A stretch of DNA of 64,000 bases from NCBI RefSeq assembly GCF_000428985.1, contig NZ_AUAZ01000007.1:1-64000 (forward strand), in the 5' to 3' direction. Origin of the DNA: Marinobacterium litorale DSM 23545 (GTDB taxonomy: Bacteria; Pseudomonadota; Gammaproteobacteria; Pseudomonadales; Balneatricaceae). Positions within the stretch are counted from its first letter, which is position 1. Each line of letters begins with the position of its first letter. The notes beneath the pieces are model-generated. The model was not told the DNA's origin. It worked only from the letters and a program-made list of their open reading frames with translations, and searched no databases. A program made the position numbers and the translations under genes. Of this stretch, positions 32,374 to 43,732 are shown in pieces.

Positions 32374-32400
32374 TGATCGGATCCTGACAAGGTAGAAGCC

Positions 32401-33504
32401 ATGAGATTCGTTATTTCCCGTGAAGCACTCATCAAACCGCTGCAGCTCGTTGCCGGTGTGGTGGAGCGTCGCCAGACACTGCCGGTGCTATCCAACATTC
32501 TACTGGTGGCTGAAGATAACAGCCTCTCGTTGACCGGTACCGATCTTGAAGTTGAGCTGGTCGGCCGCGTCGAGCTGGACGAGCCCGCCCAGGCCGGTTC
32601 AGTGACCGTGCCGGCGCGCAAGCTGATGGATATCTGCAAATCGCTGCCTGACGATGCACGCATAGAGCTTGAGCTGACCGGCCAGAAGATGGTGATTAAG
32701 GCCGGCCGCAGTCGTTTCTCGCTTTCGACGCTGCCGGCGGCTGAATTCCCCAATGTGGAAGACAGCCCACAGGCGATGGAACTCACATTGCCGCAGGGTT
32801 CGCTGCGCCAGTTGATTGAGCAGACCGGCTTCTCCATGGCCCAGCAGGACGTCCGCTATTACCTCAACGGTATGCTGCTGGAGGTACGTGACGGTACTCT
32901 GCGGACCGTGTCCACTGACGGTCACCGGCTTGCGACAGCAGTCAGCGACGTGGAGGCGGACAACGGTGTCCAGCACCAGATCATCGTGCCGCGCAAAGGT
33001 ATTCTTGAGCTTGCCCGTCTTCTTCAGGGTGGCGATAACCCGGTGAAGCTGGTGATTGGTGCAAATCATATCCGGGCCAATGTCGGTGACTTCACTTTTA
33101 CCTCCAAGCTGGTTGATGGCAAGTTTCCGGATTACCAGCGGGTTATTCCCCGTAACGGCGACAAGATCATGCTGGGTGACCGGCTTGAGCTACGCCAGGT
33201 ATTCAGCCGAATCGCGATCCTCTCCAATGAGAAATACCGCGGCGTTCGCCTTTCGCTCACCGATGGCATGTTGCAGGTGATGGCGAATAACCCGGAGCAG
33301 GAAGAGGCAGAAGAAAGCGTGGCCGTGGATTATGAAGGCGGTTCGCTTGAGATCGGCTTCAACGTCAATTATCTGCTGGACGTATTGTCCATTCTTAACT
33401 CTGATGTCGTTCGCTTCACGCTGTCGGACTCCAATAGCAGCGCTCTGGTAGAAGGGTTCGATGAACCCAACGCCACCTACGTTGTTATGCCGATGCGGAT
33501 GTAG
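32401..33504 (+). CDS. dnaN: DNA polymerase III beta sliding clamp
   Basis: DnaN forms the dimeric ring that tethers polymerase to DNA. The 367-aa product (E. coli 366) has the three clamp domains in series, with the start MRFVISREALIKPLQLVAG and the end EGFDEPNATYVVMPMRM, where the C-terminal M-P-M-R forms part of the partner-binding pocket. It starts 27 nt after dnaA. Confidence 0.98.
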   Translation: MRFVISREALIKPLQLVAGVVERRQTLPVLSNILLVAEDNSLSLTGTDLEVELVGRVELDEPAQAGSVTVPARKLMDICKSLPDDARIELELTGQKMVIKAGRSRFSLSTLPAAEFPNVEDSPQAMELTLPQGSLRQLIEQTGFSMAQQDVRYYLNGMLLEVRDGTLRTVSTDGHRLATAVSDVEADNGVQHQIIVPRKGILELARLLQGGDNPVKLVIGANHIRANVGDFTFTSKLVDGKFPDYQRVIPRNGDKIMLGDRLELRQVFSRIAILSNEKYRGVRLSLTDGMLQVMANNPEQEEAEESVAVDYEGGSLEIGFNVNYLLDVLSILNSDVVRFTLSDSNSSALVEGFDEPNATYVVMPMRM

Positions 33505-33509
33505 TCGAT

Positions 33510-33543
33510 GTGAGCGTTTACTTACAAAAATGTAAGCGCTCAC
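33510..33543 (+). other. Hairpin between dnaN and recF
   Basis: GTGAGCGTTTAC (33510-33521) and GTAAGCGCTCAC (33532-33543) form a 12-bp stem with one mismatch around the loop TTACAAAAAT. An alternative fold pairs TTACA with TGTAA around AAAA. No T run follows, so it is not a standard terminator; it may be an mRNA processing or stability element, or an attenuator. The recF start lies 12 nt downstream. Confidence 0.55.
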
Positions 33544-33555
33544 TACGCCCTTCTC

Positions 33556-37084
<3,529 letters not shown>

Positions 37085-37144
37085 GCGGCACCTGTGTCGG
37101 ATCTCATTCAAAATGAAATGAAGTCTCATCCAGAGTGAAATTAG

Positions 37145-37169
37145 AAAGCAGCCCTAGTGGCTGCTTTTT
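37145..37169 (+). terminator. Intrinsic terminator after gyrB
   Basis: AAAGCAGCC / GGCTGCTTT, a 9-bp perfect stem with loop CTAGT, is followed by further T residues 60 nt past the gyrB stop. The rest of the 239-nt gap to the next gene shows no clear element beyond its expected promoter. Confidence 0.9.
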
Positions 37170-37323
37170 CGTCCTACCCGAACTATCTTTGTTACATCTA
37201 GCTACTCGCCCTGCACTTTCGAGGCGCGTTGATTCGTCTGTTCGTGACGCCGTGTTTTGAGCATTTTCTCTAGTGGCATAGAAGCTGCAGCAGAAAGGAG
37301 AGTCCTAACGCACGGAGAGCCAT

Positions 37324-37875
37324 ATGCAGGTCCAATCACGTTCTAACATACTGACTTATAGCGATCTTCAAGCACCAGCAGGGAGCATATCGGGCGGCAA
37401 GGTATTTCCGTCTGTTGATAGTGAGCCGGCAATTAAGCGTGATCGGGTAACGCTGTCGAGTACCGCTAAGGTGCTTTCGGATAGCGATGGTGCGCTTGCA
37501 CCCCAAAGAACCGAGGCGCAACAGCGGCTGATCATGGGAGCCAGTTCTGATTCGGCCAGTGCAGAGAAGATTGCCCACGACATGGCGGTGGCGGATAGCA
37601 TGATTCTTTACGATATTTCAGACCTTGTAAGACAGGGTGTCCTTGAGGGTGAGGTTAAGCTGTCTACATCGGGCCGGATTGTTGGGGAAGCGTTCAAGGA
37701 GGCGTTTGCAAAAGAAGCGGCTGAGCTCGATGCTGAGCGGCTTGCGCTCTATCGCTCTGAGAAAGCCAAAGGTACCGACGCACTGCAGATTCTCAAAATC
37801 ATGATCGATTTCACCAATGAGAATGCGAGTGACCTTTACAAGGAGGCAACCGGTCAAGGTTGGTTTGGCAAGTAA
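37324..37875 (+). CDS. Unknown protein, 183 aa
   Basis: I do not recognise this protein. It has no signal peptide or membrane helix and is acidic and Ala/Ser-rich. The N-terminal third is low complexity with SDLQAPAGS and RDRVTLSSTAKVLSD. Short Val-Thr-Leu-Ser segments of this kind occur in FlgM-like and other secreted or regulatory proteins, but that is only a resemblance. The C-terminal part (about residues 85-175) is predicted helical, with KIAHDMAVADSMILYDISDL and EAFAKEAAELDAERLALYR. GGAGA lies before the ATG. It is a single gene, convergent with cowN. Confidence 0.7.
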   Translation: MQVQSRSNILTYSDLQAPAGSISGGKVFPSVDSEPAIKRDRVTLSSTAKVLSDSDGALAPQRTEAQQRLIMGASSDSASAEKIAHDMAVADSMILYDISDLVRQGVLEGEVKLSTSGRIVGEAFKEAFAKEAAELDAERLALYRSEKAKGTDALQILKIMIDFTNENASDLYKEATGQGWFGK

Positions 37876-37929
37876 AGCTTTTTGGAACACGGACAATACT
37901 GGGATAGGCAGACGTTTTGTACATAGGTT

Positions 37930-37977
37930 GGCACAGCAGACCTATCGGAAGCGAGGAAACGTCAGGTCTGCCGTGCC
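37930..37977. repeat. Inverted repeat between convergent genes
   Basis: GGCACAGCAGACCT (37930-37943) and AGGTCTGCCGTGCC (37964-37977) pair over 14 bp with one mismatch around a 20-nt spacer, between the unknown gene and cowN. There is no T run. It may slow transcription from both sides or be a remnant of a repetitive palindrome. Confidence 0.55.
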
Positions 37978-37990
37978 GGTTCAAATGGGA

Positions 37991-38278
37991 TTAGCAGCAT
38001 TCCTGCTCTATCCGCCATAGCATCTCCTTGCCCGCTTCATCGGCTGATGATTCCAGGTAGTCGTACAGGTTGTTCATCTGGGCGCCGATAAAGAAGAGGT
38101 GGTCGTGATTCATTCGGGCTTTCTGGGCCAGCTTTTCGGCGAAGTATGCACGCCATCGTTCATCACCTTTTCCGGCTTTCAGGTGGGATTCAATCCGCGC
38201 CATCAGTGTGTCGGCCTGTTGATCGCACTCAATTCCGCAAAAGGAGACGTAGCGATCAGTTTGGGCAGCCATATCCAT
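37991..38278 (-). CDS. cowN: CowN, sustains nitrogen fixation in the presence of CO
   Basis: CowN protects nitrogenase from inhibition by carbon monoxide; it was described in Rhodospirillum rubrum, where CooA controls it. The 95-aa product has the family's N-terminal core DRYVSFCGIECD, the central WRAYFAEKLAQKARMNHDHLFF and the characteristic C-terminus WRIEQECC. I recognise the pattern from memory and have not searched it. I start at the ATG at 38278, which has GGAGG 6 nt upstream, and reject an upstream TTG. It lies 64 nt after a CooA-like regulator, with a matching operator between. Its presence implies nif genes elsewhere in the genome. Confidence 0.88.
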   Translation of the reverse strand: MDMAAQTDRYVSFCGIECDQQADTLMARIESHLKAGKGDERWRAYFAEKLAQKARMNHDHLFFIGAQMNNLYDYLESSADEAGKEMLWRIEQECC

Positions 38279-38340
38279 AGTTAACCTCCAGTGATTCAAT
38301 GATCATGGAGGTCAGCTTATCAGCTGGTAGACCCCAGGAC

Positions 38341-38356
38341 TGTCAGCGGCCTGACA
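38341..38356 (-). promoter_or_regulatory. CooA-type operator upstream of cowN
   Basis: Perfect dyad TGTCAGGCCGCTGACA (minus strand), i.e. TGTCA-N6-TGACA. The CooA consensus recalled from R. rubrum is TGTCA-N6-CGACA. It overlaps the stop codon of the regulator and is centred about 70 nt before the cowN ATG. A -10-like TGATAA at 38322-38317 would put the dyad centre near -40, the usual place for activation by a CRP-type protein. Binding is inferred, not shown. Confidence 0.7.
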
Positions 38357-38951
38357 CATCGTCCGTCATGTCGATCAGGCGATCTGGGTCGATGATTCTC
38401 AGGCATTGCCGTCCCGCTTTCTCGATCAGCCCTTCACGTTGCATTCGATTAATCAGCGTTGAGAGGGTTTGACGGGATGTTCCCAGCCGGGTCGCAAGTC
38501 GCTCGGTGCTCTCGACGAGATGTATGGTACCGTCCTTGCTTCCACTGGTTTCCCGGATCAGAAATCGGGCTAGCCGCCCTTCTACGGACCGGAACGCCAG
38601 ATCTTCGATCAACTCCAGCGCGGCGCTCATGATTTGTCCGATCTCTCTTAGTGCGATCATTGCGACATCCGGTTGACGGCTTATCAGTCCTCTTAAGTCG
38701 GCCATGGGCCAACTAAGCACTGTTGTCGGTTCGATTGCTTCCACCCATGTCGGCGTGTGGGTAACGAATAGACCGCCCTGTTCCAGGTAGCCCAGGGTTT
38801 GTTCTTTTGCGCCGCCCAAGAGTGATATCCGAGCTCGGCCCGTTACCAGAATGAATACCCGGTTGTCAGGCTCTCCGGGGCGGGCAATCATCGAAGACGC
38901 GGGATAGCTGCGTTGTGTCCCGGTTGGTAGCTGTTCAATCCAATCATGCAT
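38343..38951 (-). CDS. CRP/FNR regulator resembling CO sensor CooA
   Basis: A 202-aa CRP/FNR protein with an N-terminal cyclic-nucleotide-type beta-roll (about 10-100), a dimer helix (about 103-125) and a C-terminal helix-turn-helix (TERLATRLGTSRQTLSTLINRM, residues 149-170). GGLFVTHTPTWVEAIEPTTVL aligns with the heme-binding stretch of CooA, placing H65 at the CooA His77 ligand; the redox-switch Cys75 position is Val63. The N-terminus is MHDW, not the Pro2 of R. rubrum CooA. No FNR-type cysteine cluster is present. CO or another heme ligand is the inferred signal. It starts 3 nt after the hemerythrin gene. Confidence 0.82.
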   Translation of the reverse strand: MHDWIEQLPTGTQRSYPASSMIARPGEPDNRVFILVTGRARISLLGGAKEQTLGYLEQGGLFVTHTPTWVEAIEPTTVLSWPMADLRGLISRQPDVAMIALREIGQIMSAALELIEDLAFRSVEGRLARFLIRETSGSKDGTIHLVESTERLATRLGTSRQTLSTLINRMQREGLIEKAGRQCLRIIDPDRLIDMTDDVSGR

Positions 38952-38954
38952 GAT

Positions 38955-39359
38955 CTACTCGCTTTGTTTTATGTGCGCCGCAAGTGCGCTGTCCATGGTT
39001 TTGGCGTGTAGATCGAACCAGGCTGGAAGGCTGTCCCCAAGCCAGGCTTTGGCCATGGGGAGTCGCCCTGCCTGGACGCGTTGGTTAAACCTTTCCATGT
39101 CGCCCAGGATGCGCTGGTGATCAGCGCGGTGTTCACCATAGGCGCTGAAGTTTGAGGCCTGCATGCGCGCCTCTTCATCCGCAAAATGGGTTTTTGTGTG
39201 CTCGAAGAGTTCGCTGAAGAGTGATTGAAACTCTGCTCCGGAGGCCGCTTCGGTTTTGGTGCACAGTTCAATGAACGCTTTGTGGGTTGTATCCATTTCC
39301 GGATCGCCCAATTGGTATAGGGAATCGAAGTGTGTTTTTAGGTCTGAATTGGTGGGCAT
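38955..39359 (-). CDS. Bacteriohemerythrin
   Basis: A 134-aa single-domain hemerythrin that should bind O2 at a non-heme di-iron site. All seven ligands can be read: H26, H58, E62, H77, H81, H118 and D123, in GDPEMDTTHKAF, THFADEE, GEHRADHQ and LHAKTMD. Likely roles are O2 delivery, scavenging or sensing in the cytoplasm. It heads the operon hemerythrin - CooA-like - cowN and has a sigma54 promoter 65 to 80 nt upstream. The linkage suggests that it shields nitrogenase or supplies O2 to respiration, as proposed for hemerythrins in other diazotrophs and methanotrophs. Confidence 0.93.
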   Translation of the reverse strand: MPTNSDLKTHFDSLYQLGDPEMDTTHKAFIELCTKTEAASGAEFQSLFSELFEHTKTHFADEEARMQASNFSAYGEHRADHQRILGDMERFNQRVQAGRLPMAKAWLGDSLPAWFDLHAKTMDSALAAHIKQSE

Positions 39360-39380
39360 GTTCGCTACCTCTCAATGCCA

Positions 39381-39398
39381 GGCTGTCGGGAATCAGCC
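39381..39398. promoter_or_regulatory. Weak dyad just before the hemerythrin gene
   Basis: GGCTG-N8-CAGCC. On the minus strand it contains TGGCT-N6-CGACA, 8 of 10 to the CooA consensus form. It lies downstream of the sigma54 promoter, in the 5' leader, so if bound it would more likely repress than activate. Confidence 0.35.
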
Positions 39399-39423
39399 AA
39401 AAATCGCTTGCTGTATTCCTGCC

Positions 39424-39439
39424 TGCAATTCAGGTGCCA
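39424..39439 (-). promoter_or_regulatory. Sigma54 promoter of hemerythrin-cooA-like-cowN operon
   Basis: The minus strand reads TGGCACCTGAATTGCA: -24 element TGGCAC, a 5-nt spacer and -12 element TTGCA, with GG and GC exactly 10 nt apart. This matches the RpoN consensus at every key base. Transcription would begin near 39414, about 55 nt before the hemerythrin ATG. Such promoters need an enhancer-binding activator such as NifA. No TGT-N10-ACA site is perfect nearby. Confidence 0.82.
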
Positions 39440-39454
39440 TTGATTAAGGGCGGT

Positions 39455-39470
39455 GGTTTCACGTGGAACA
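39455..39470. other. parS site 1
   Basis: GGTTTCACGTGGAACA matches the bacterial parS consensus TGTTTCACGTGAAACA at 14 of 16 positions. Its A-to-G change is accepted in Pseudomonas parS sites, and the palindromic core TTTCACGTGGAA is intact. It is a target for ParB encoded at 19814. Confidence 0.85.
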
Positions 39471-39493
39471 CCGAGGAGGAAAGAACGGAAGGG

Positions 39494-39509
39494 AGTTCCA
39501 CGTGAAACA
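39494..39509. other. parS site 2
   Basis: AGTTCCACGTGAAACA, the inverted counterpart of site 1, 14 of 16 to the parS consensus, 23 nt away. Two adjacent parS sites about 15 kb from the probable oriC and 18 kb from parAB fit the usual origin-proximal placement. Confidence 0.85.
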
Positions 39510-39562
39510 GGAATCTGTTTCGTGAGGCCGGGTGTGAATGAGGGCGCTTCCGTTGACACAAA

Positions 39563-39588
39563 AAAGCCGCATCTGGAGATGCGGCTTT
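39563..39588 (-). terminator. Intrinsic terminator after glyS
   Basis: An 11-bp perfect stem AAAGCCGCATC / GATGCGGCTTT with a 4-nt loop, followed on the minus strand by a T run. It lies 25 nt past the glyS stop. Confidence 0.92.
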
Positions 39589-39613
39589 GAAAGGATCGCT
39601 ATGGAGTGAGGTG

Positions 39614-41689
39614 TTAGCCCGCCAGGAGCGAGATGTCCGCGACACCCAGGAACAGGCTGCGAAGCTGGCTGAGTAGCGCAAGCCGGTTTGCCCTGACCGC
39701 TGGATCGTCGGCCATTACCATAACTTCATCAAAGAAACGGTCGACCGGCTCCTGGAGCTGGGCCAGTTGTTCGAGCGCGGGTTGGTAGTCCCCTTTGGCG
39801 AACAGTGGCGCCAATGACGTATCGAGCTCAGCAACCTTATGTGCTAATTGCACCTCGGCATCATCGGCCAGCAATGCTTGGTTAACTGCGTTGCCGATCT
39901 CACCTTCCTGCTTGTTGAGGATGTTGGAAACGCGCTTATTGGCTGCGGCAAGCGCTTCAGCCTGTGGCAGCGTCCGGAAATGAGCAACGGCATGAACCCG
40001 CTGATCGAAGTCCAGGGGGCGGCTTGGGCGCAGAGCGTGAACAGCCAGATAGTTATCGACCGCAATTCCGCGTTCGTCATACCAAGCGCGGAAACGTTCC
40101 AGCATGAACTCGAGTACCTGTTCAACTACAGACTCCTGGGCCGGGAGTGCGCCGTATTGATCGGCGGCGGCCTGGAGCAGTGTGCGAAGGTCGAGTGGCA
40201 GCTGTTTCTCGATCAGTATACGAAGCACGCCTAGAGAGGCACGGCGCAGGGCGAACGGATCCTTGGAGCCGGTCGGTGGCTGGTTGATGCCGAACAGCCC
40301 AACGAGAGTGTCGATGCGGTCAGCCAGGGCTACCGCGATGCCGGTACCGGTGGTGGGGAGTTCGTCACCGTGATGGCGCGGCATATAATGCTCGTTCTGC
40401 GCCAGCGCGACCTCTTCGGGTTCGCCATCGTTGAGCGCATAGTGGTAACCCATCAGGCCCTGAAGTTCGGGAAACTCAAGCACCATCTCGGTGACCAGGT
40501 CCGCCTTGCAGAGTTGACCGGCACGCTCAGCCTGGGCCTTATCTGTCCCACACTCCTCGGCAATGCGACCCGCCAGCCCGGCAATACGGGTGGTTTTGTC
40601 GTGGACGGTGCCCAGCTGCTGTTGGAAAACGATCGATTTTAAAGACTCGGTGCGCGAGGCAAGCGTCCGGTTCTTATCGGTCTCAAAGAAAAACGCAGCG
40701 TCGGAAAGGCGCGGACGGATAACCTTCTCGTTACCTTCGATCACCTGGCTCGGGTCTTTGGACTCGATATTCGATACGGTGATGAAGTACGGCATCAGGT
40801 TGTTGTCGTCATCCAGTAGATGGAAGTACTTTTGGTTATCCGCCATGGTGGAGATGAGTGCCTGAGAAGGGACCTCCAGGAAGCGTTCCTCGAAACGACC
40901 GGTCAGGGCGACGGGCCACTCGTTCAGCGCGGTGACCTCATCGAGCAAGTCCTCTGAAATAACAACGTTGCCCCCCACCTTTTTGGCTTCATCGAGAAGC
41001 TGTTCGCGGATCAGGGCTTTACGCTCCTCAAAGTCAGCGATGACATAACCTTTCTCTTTGAGAACTGAAGCGTATTCGCGGCCGGAGAAAAGCTCGATCG
41101 GCTGGTTGTAATGGAACCGATGTCCGCGCGTGTGGCGGTCGGATTTATGCCCGAGGATTTCACAGGTCACTACCTCGTCACCAAACAGCATAACTTGCCA
41201 TTTCACCGGACGGACAAACTCGGTTCTTGAGGATCCCCAGCGCATGCGCTTGGGGATCGGCAGCTTGTCGAGCGCACGGGTGATGATAGCAGGGAGCTGA
41301 GGTGCAACCGGGCTGGCGGGATTGACCTGCTCGAAACAGATCTTGCCACCCTCTTCGCTCAGTTGATCCACGGTGGTGCCACATTTACGTGCGAAGCCTT
41401 CCAGTGCTTTACTGGGCTTGCCCTGGTCGTCGTAGGCAATATTGACCGGGGGGCCCTGAACCTTGGTGCGACTCTCCGGTACTTCGGTTTGGAGGTCCGT
41501 TACCAGGAGTGCGAGGCGACGCGGTGCCGCGTAGGAGGTGAAACCAGACTGGGCCACACTCTCTTTACCCAGAAGCTCAGTCAGCCCTGCTTTGACTTCG
41601 GATTCAAGCGCAGCAGAGAGCGATTTGAGTGCTTTAGGGGGCAGCTCTTCGGTGCCCAGTTCGAATAGAAAATCCTTGGCGGACATCAA
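39614..41689 (-). CDS. glyS: Glycyl-tRNA synthetase beta subunit
   Basis: Beta subunit of the alpha2beta2 glycyl-tRNA synthetase, which supplies tRNA-binding and editing-like domains. The 691-aa product (E. coli 689) starts [20 protein letters not shown] and contains [18 protein letters not shown] and an HD-like region. A C-terminal anticodon-binding domain ends it. It overlaps glyQ by 4 nt. Confidence 0.98.
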   Translation of the reverse strand: MMSAKDFLFELGTEELPPKALKSLSAALESEVKAGLTELLGKESVAQSGFTSYAAPRRLALLVTDLQTEVPESRTKVQGPPVNIAYDDQGKPSKALEGFARKCGTTVDQLSEEGGKICFEQVNPASPVAPQLPAIITRALDKLPIPKRMRWGSSRTEFVRPVKWQVMLFGDEVVTCEILGHKSDRHTRGHRFHYNQPIELFSGREYASVLKEKGYVIADFEERKALIREQLLDEAKKVGGNVVISEDLLDEVTALNEWPVALTGRFEERFLEVPSQALISTMADNQKYFHLLDDDNNLMPYFITVSNIESKDPSQVIEGNEKVIRPRLSDAAFFFETDKNRTLASRTESLKSIVFQQQLGTVHDKTTRIAGLAGRIAEECGTDKAQAERAGQLCKADLVTEMVLEFPELQGLMGYHYALNDGEPEEVALAQNEHYMPRHHGDELPTTGTGIAVALADRIDTLVGLFGINQPPTGSKDPFALRRASLGVLRILIEKQLPLDLRTLLQAAADQYGALPAQESVVEQVLEFMLERFRAWYDERGIAVDNYLAVHALRPSRPLDFDQRVHAVAHFRTLPQAEALAAANKRVSNILNKQEGEIGNAVNQALLADDAEVQLAHKVAELDTSLAPLFAKGDYQPALEQLAQLQEPVDRFFDEVMVMADDPAVRANRLALLSQLRSLFLGVADISLLAG

Positions 41690-42660
41690 TGAGCCTCCTC
41701 TTCAGTCGCCGCTAATACTTCGTCACGCAGTGCCGGGTCCGCCATTGGGAAGCCAAGAGCATGCCGGGAATTGAAATAGGCATGGGCCACGTCGCGGGCC
41801 AGGGTGCGTACGCGGAGAATGTAACGTTGGCGCTCGGTAACCGAAATGGCGTGACGGGCGTCCAGCAGGTTGAAGGTGTGCGACGCCTTCAGCACATGCT
41901 CATAGGCAGGAAGCGGTAACGGCTTGTCCAGACCAAGTAGCTTGTTGCATTCGCGCTCGTGGTATTCAAAGTTACTGAACAGTGTATCCACATCCGCGTG
42001 TTCGAAGTTATAGGTGGATTGCTCCACTTCGTTCTGGTGGTACACATCACCGTAAGTGACGATGTCGCCATTGGGGCTGCGAGACCAGATCAGGTCGTAA
42101 ACGCTATCGACCTTTTGCAGATACATGGCGATACGCTCAAGGCCATAGGTGAGCTCACCGGTCACCGGGTAGCACTCCAGGCCGCCTGCCTGCTGGAAGT
42201 AGGTGAACTGGGTAACCTCCATGCCGTTAAGCCAGATCTCCCAGCCCAGTCCCCAGGCACCCAGCGTGGGGGATTCCCAGTTATCCTCGACGAACCGGAT
42301 ATCGTGCACGAGCGGATCGACACCGATATGCTCAAGTGACTGCAGGTAGAGTTCCTGGATGTTGTCGGGGTTGGGCTTGAGAACCACCTGGAACTGGTAG
42401 TAATGCTGAAGCCGGTTCGGGTTTTCTCCGTAACGGCCATCAGTGGGGCGGCGGCTCGGCTGAACATACGCGGAGCGCCATTTTTCGGGGCCGATGGCCC
42501 GTAGGAAAGTAGCGGGGTGAAAGGTGCCCGCACCTACCTCGAGATCCAGCGGCTGAACCACGACGCAGCCCTGCTCGGCCCAAAATTGCTGCAGGGCCAG
42601 GATCAGTCCCTGGAAAGTGCTAACGTCTGGATTTACCTTGTCAGTCACGGAAATCACCAT
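41686..42660 (-). CDS. glyQ: Glycyl-tRNA synthetase alpha subunit
   Basis: Catalytic class II core of glycyl-tRNA synthetase. It contains [38 protein letters not shown] and [20 protein letters not shown] start at the ATG at 42660, giving 324 aa, because the family begins about 12 residues before TFQGLIL. The longer open frame to 42855 runs into the divergent gene. The ribosome site is weak, so a start a few codons later is possible. Confidence 0.97.
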   Translation of the reverse strand: MVISVTDKVNPDVSTFQGLILALQQFWAEQGCVVVQPLDLEVGAGTFHPATFLRAIGPEKWRSAYVQPSRRPTDGRYGENPNRLQHYYQFQVVLKPNPDNIQELYLQSLEHIGVDPLVHDIRFVEDNWESPTLGAWGLGWEIWLNGMEVTQFTYFQQAGGLECYPVTGELTYGLERIAMYLQKVDSVYDLIWSRSPNGDIVTYGDVYHQNEVEQSTYNFEHADVDTLFSNFEYHERECNKLLGLDKPLPLPAYEHVLKASHTFNLLDARHAISVTERQRYILRVRTLARDVAHAYFNSRHALGFPMADPALRDEVLAATEEEAH

Positions 42661-42812
42661 TGAATTCGAAGTGAACAAATAAGCGGCAAAGTATACATGA
42701 TCCGTACGCTCAGCGGGCCTTGCCTGCCAGTTTTCCGGCGCTAAAACCGAGCAAGGGCCCACTGATCGAAGAGTGACGTATAATCCCGGTGTCGAAAACA
42801 GGAGGATACCGA

Positions 42813-43718
42813 TTGAAAGACGTGAAGGTCGCGCTGGTGATCGGCGCCATGGCACTGTTGTCGCTGCTGAGCCTGAAACGCGCGCAGCAACTCGGAAAAT
42901 GGCTCGGACGGCGCTTGTATAAGTCGGGTCCCGATAACGGACTTTGCCGAGCCACTCGCGTGAATGTGGAGGTATGTTTCCCGGCGCTTACAGAGGATGA
43001 ACGGGAAGCACTGATTCGTGAGAGCCTGGAGCAGACCGGCTGCTCCCTGGCCGAATCCGGTATCTCCTGGTTCTGGAAGCCGGAACGGGCGCTAAAGACT
43101 GTGGTCGCCGTAGAGGGTGAAGCGCTGATTCGTGATGAGCTGGAGGCCGGTCGTGGGATTCTGCTCATCGCCCCCCATCTGGGTAATTGGGAGGTGATGA
43201 ACCTCTACCTGTCGCGTCACTACCCGGTAACCGCCATGTATAAGCCGCCCCGGCAAAAGATGCTCAACGATCTTATTCTCAAGCGCCGAGGCCGTTTGGG
43301 GTCGTCTATGGCGCCCGCCGATGCCAAGGGGGTGCGTATGGTGCTCAAGGCGCTGCGCAGGGGCGAGATTGTGGGTATCCTCCCGGATCAGGAACCGGAG
43401 CGGGAAAGCGGTGTCTATGCGCCCTTCTTTGGCCAGCCGGCACTGACGATGAAGCTCTTCCCCCAGCTGGCGGCGCAGACCGGCGTCAAGGTGGTCTGCG
43501 GTTATGCTCATCGGCTACCGGACGGGGCTGGCTTCGAACTCCGCTTCAGTGAGGCGGATCCCGGGATAAACAGCAAAGACCTGCTGGAGTCGGCGCAAGC
43601 GCTGAACCGGAGTATCGAGCGCTGTGTCAGTGAAAGTCCGGCCCAATATCAGTGGGAGTACAAACGGTTCAATACCCGCGAAGATGGTGCCCGGGGGCCC
43701 TATGGTAAACGCCGATAG
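42813..43718 (+). CDS. Lipid A biosynthesis-type lauroyl acyltransferase
   Basis: LpxL/HtrB-family acyltransferase, which adds a secondary acyl chain to lipid A at the inner face of the cytoplasmic membrane. The N-terminal membrane anchor [16 protein letters not shown] is followed by the catalytic H-x4-E in APHLGNWEV (H122, E127) and by [21 protein letters not shown] start at TTG 42813 because AGGAGG lies 7 nt upstream, giving 301 aa; the GTG at 42789 has no such signal. It stands alone, divergent from glyQ and convergent with trkH. In Pseudomonas an acyltransferase also sits next to glyQ. Confidence 0.9.
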   Translation: MKDVKVALVIGAMALLSLLSLKRAQQLGKWLGRRLYKSGPDNGLCRATRVNVEVCFPALTEDEREALIRESLEQTGCSLAESGISWFWKPERALKTVVAVEGEALIRDELEAGRGILLIAPHLGNWEVMNLYLSRHYPVTAMYKPPRQKMLNDLILKRRGRLGSSMAPADAKGVRMVLKALRRGEIVGILPDQEPERESGVYAPFFGQPALTMKLFPQLAAQTGVKVVCGYAHRLPDGAGFELRFSEADPGINSKDLLESAQALNRSIERCVSESPAQYQWEYKRFNTREDGARGPYGKRR

Positions 43719-43725
43719 GGCCCCC
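43693..43725. terminator. GC-rich hairpin between convergent genes
   Basis: GGGGGCCCTAT / ATAGGGCCCCC forms an 11-bp perfect stem with an 11-nt loop and covers the acyltransferase stop codon, 8 nt before the trkH stop. It lacks a T run, so termination would be Rho-assisted or by transcription collision. Confidence 0.5.
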
Positions 43726-43732
43726 ATTGCGT

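Noticed and set aside
39455-39509. Reading the pair of palindromes as a transcription terminator hairpin
   Set aside because: Each 16-mer is itself palindromic around CACGTG and matches parS; no T run follows and the glyS terminator is a separate structure.
39440-39613. A perfect NifA upstream activator site (TGT-N10-ACA)
   Set aside because: I found none on either strand; the nearest forms coincide with the parS sites and miss the first base of the TGT half or the end of the ACA half.
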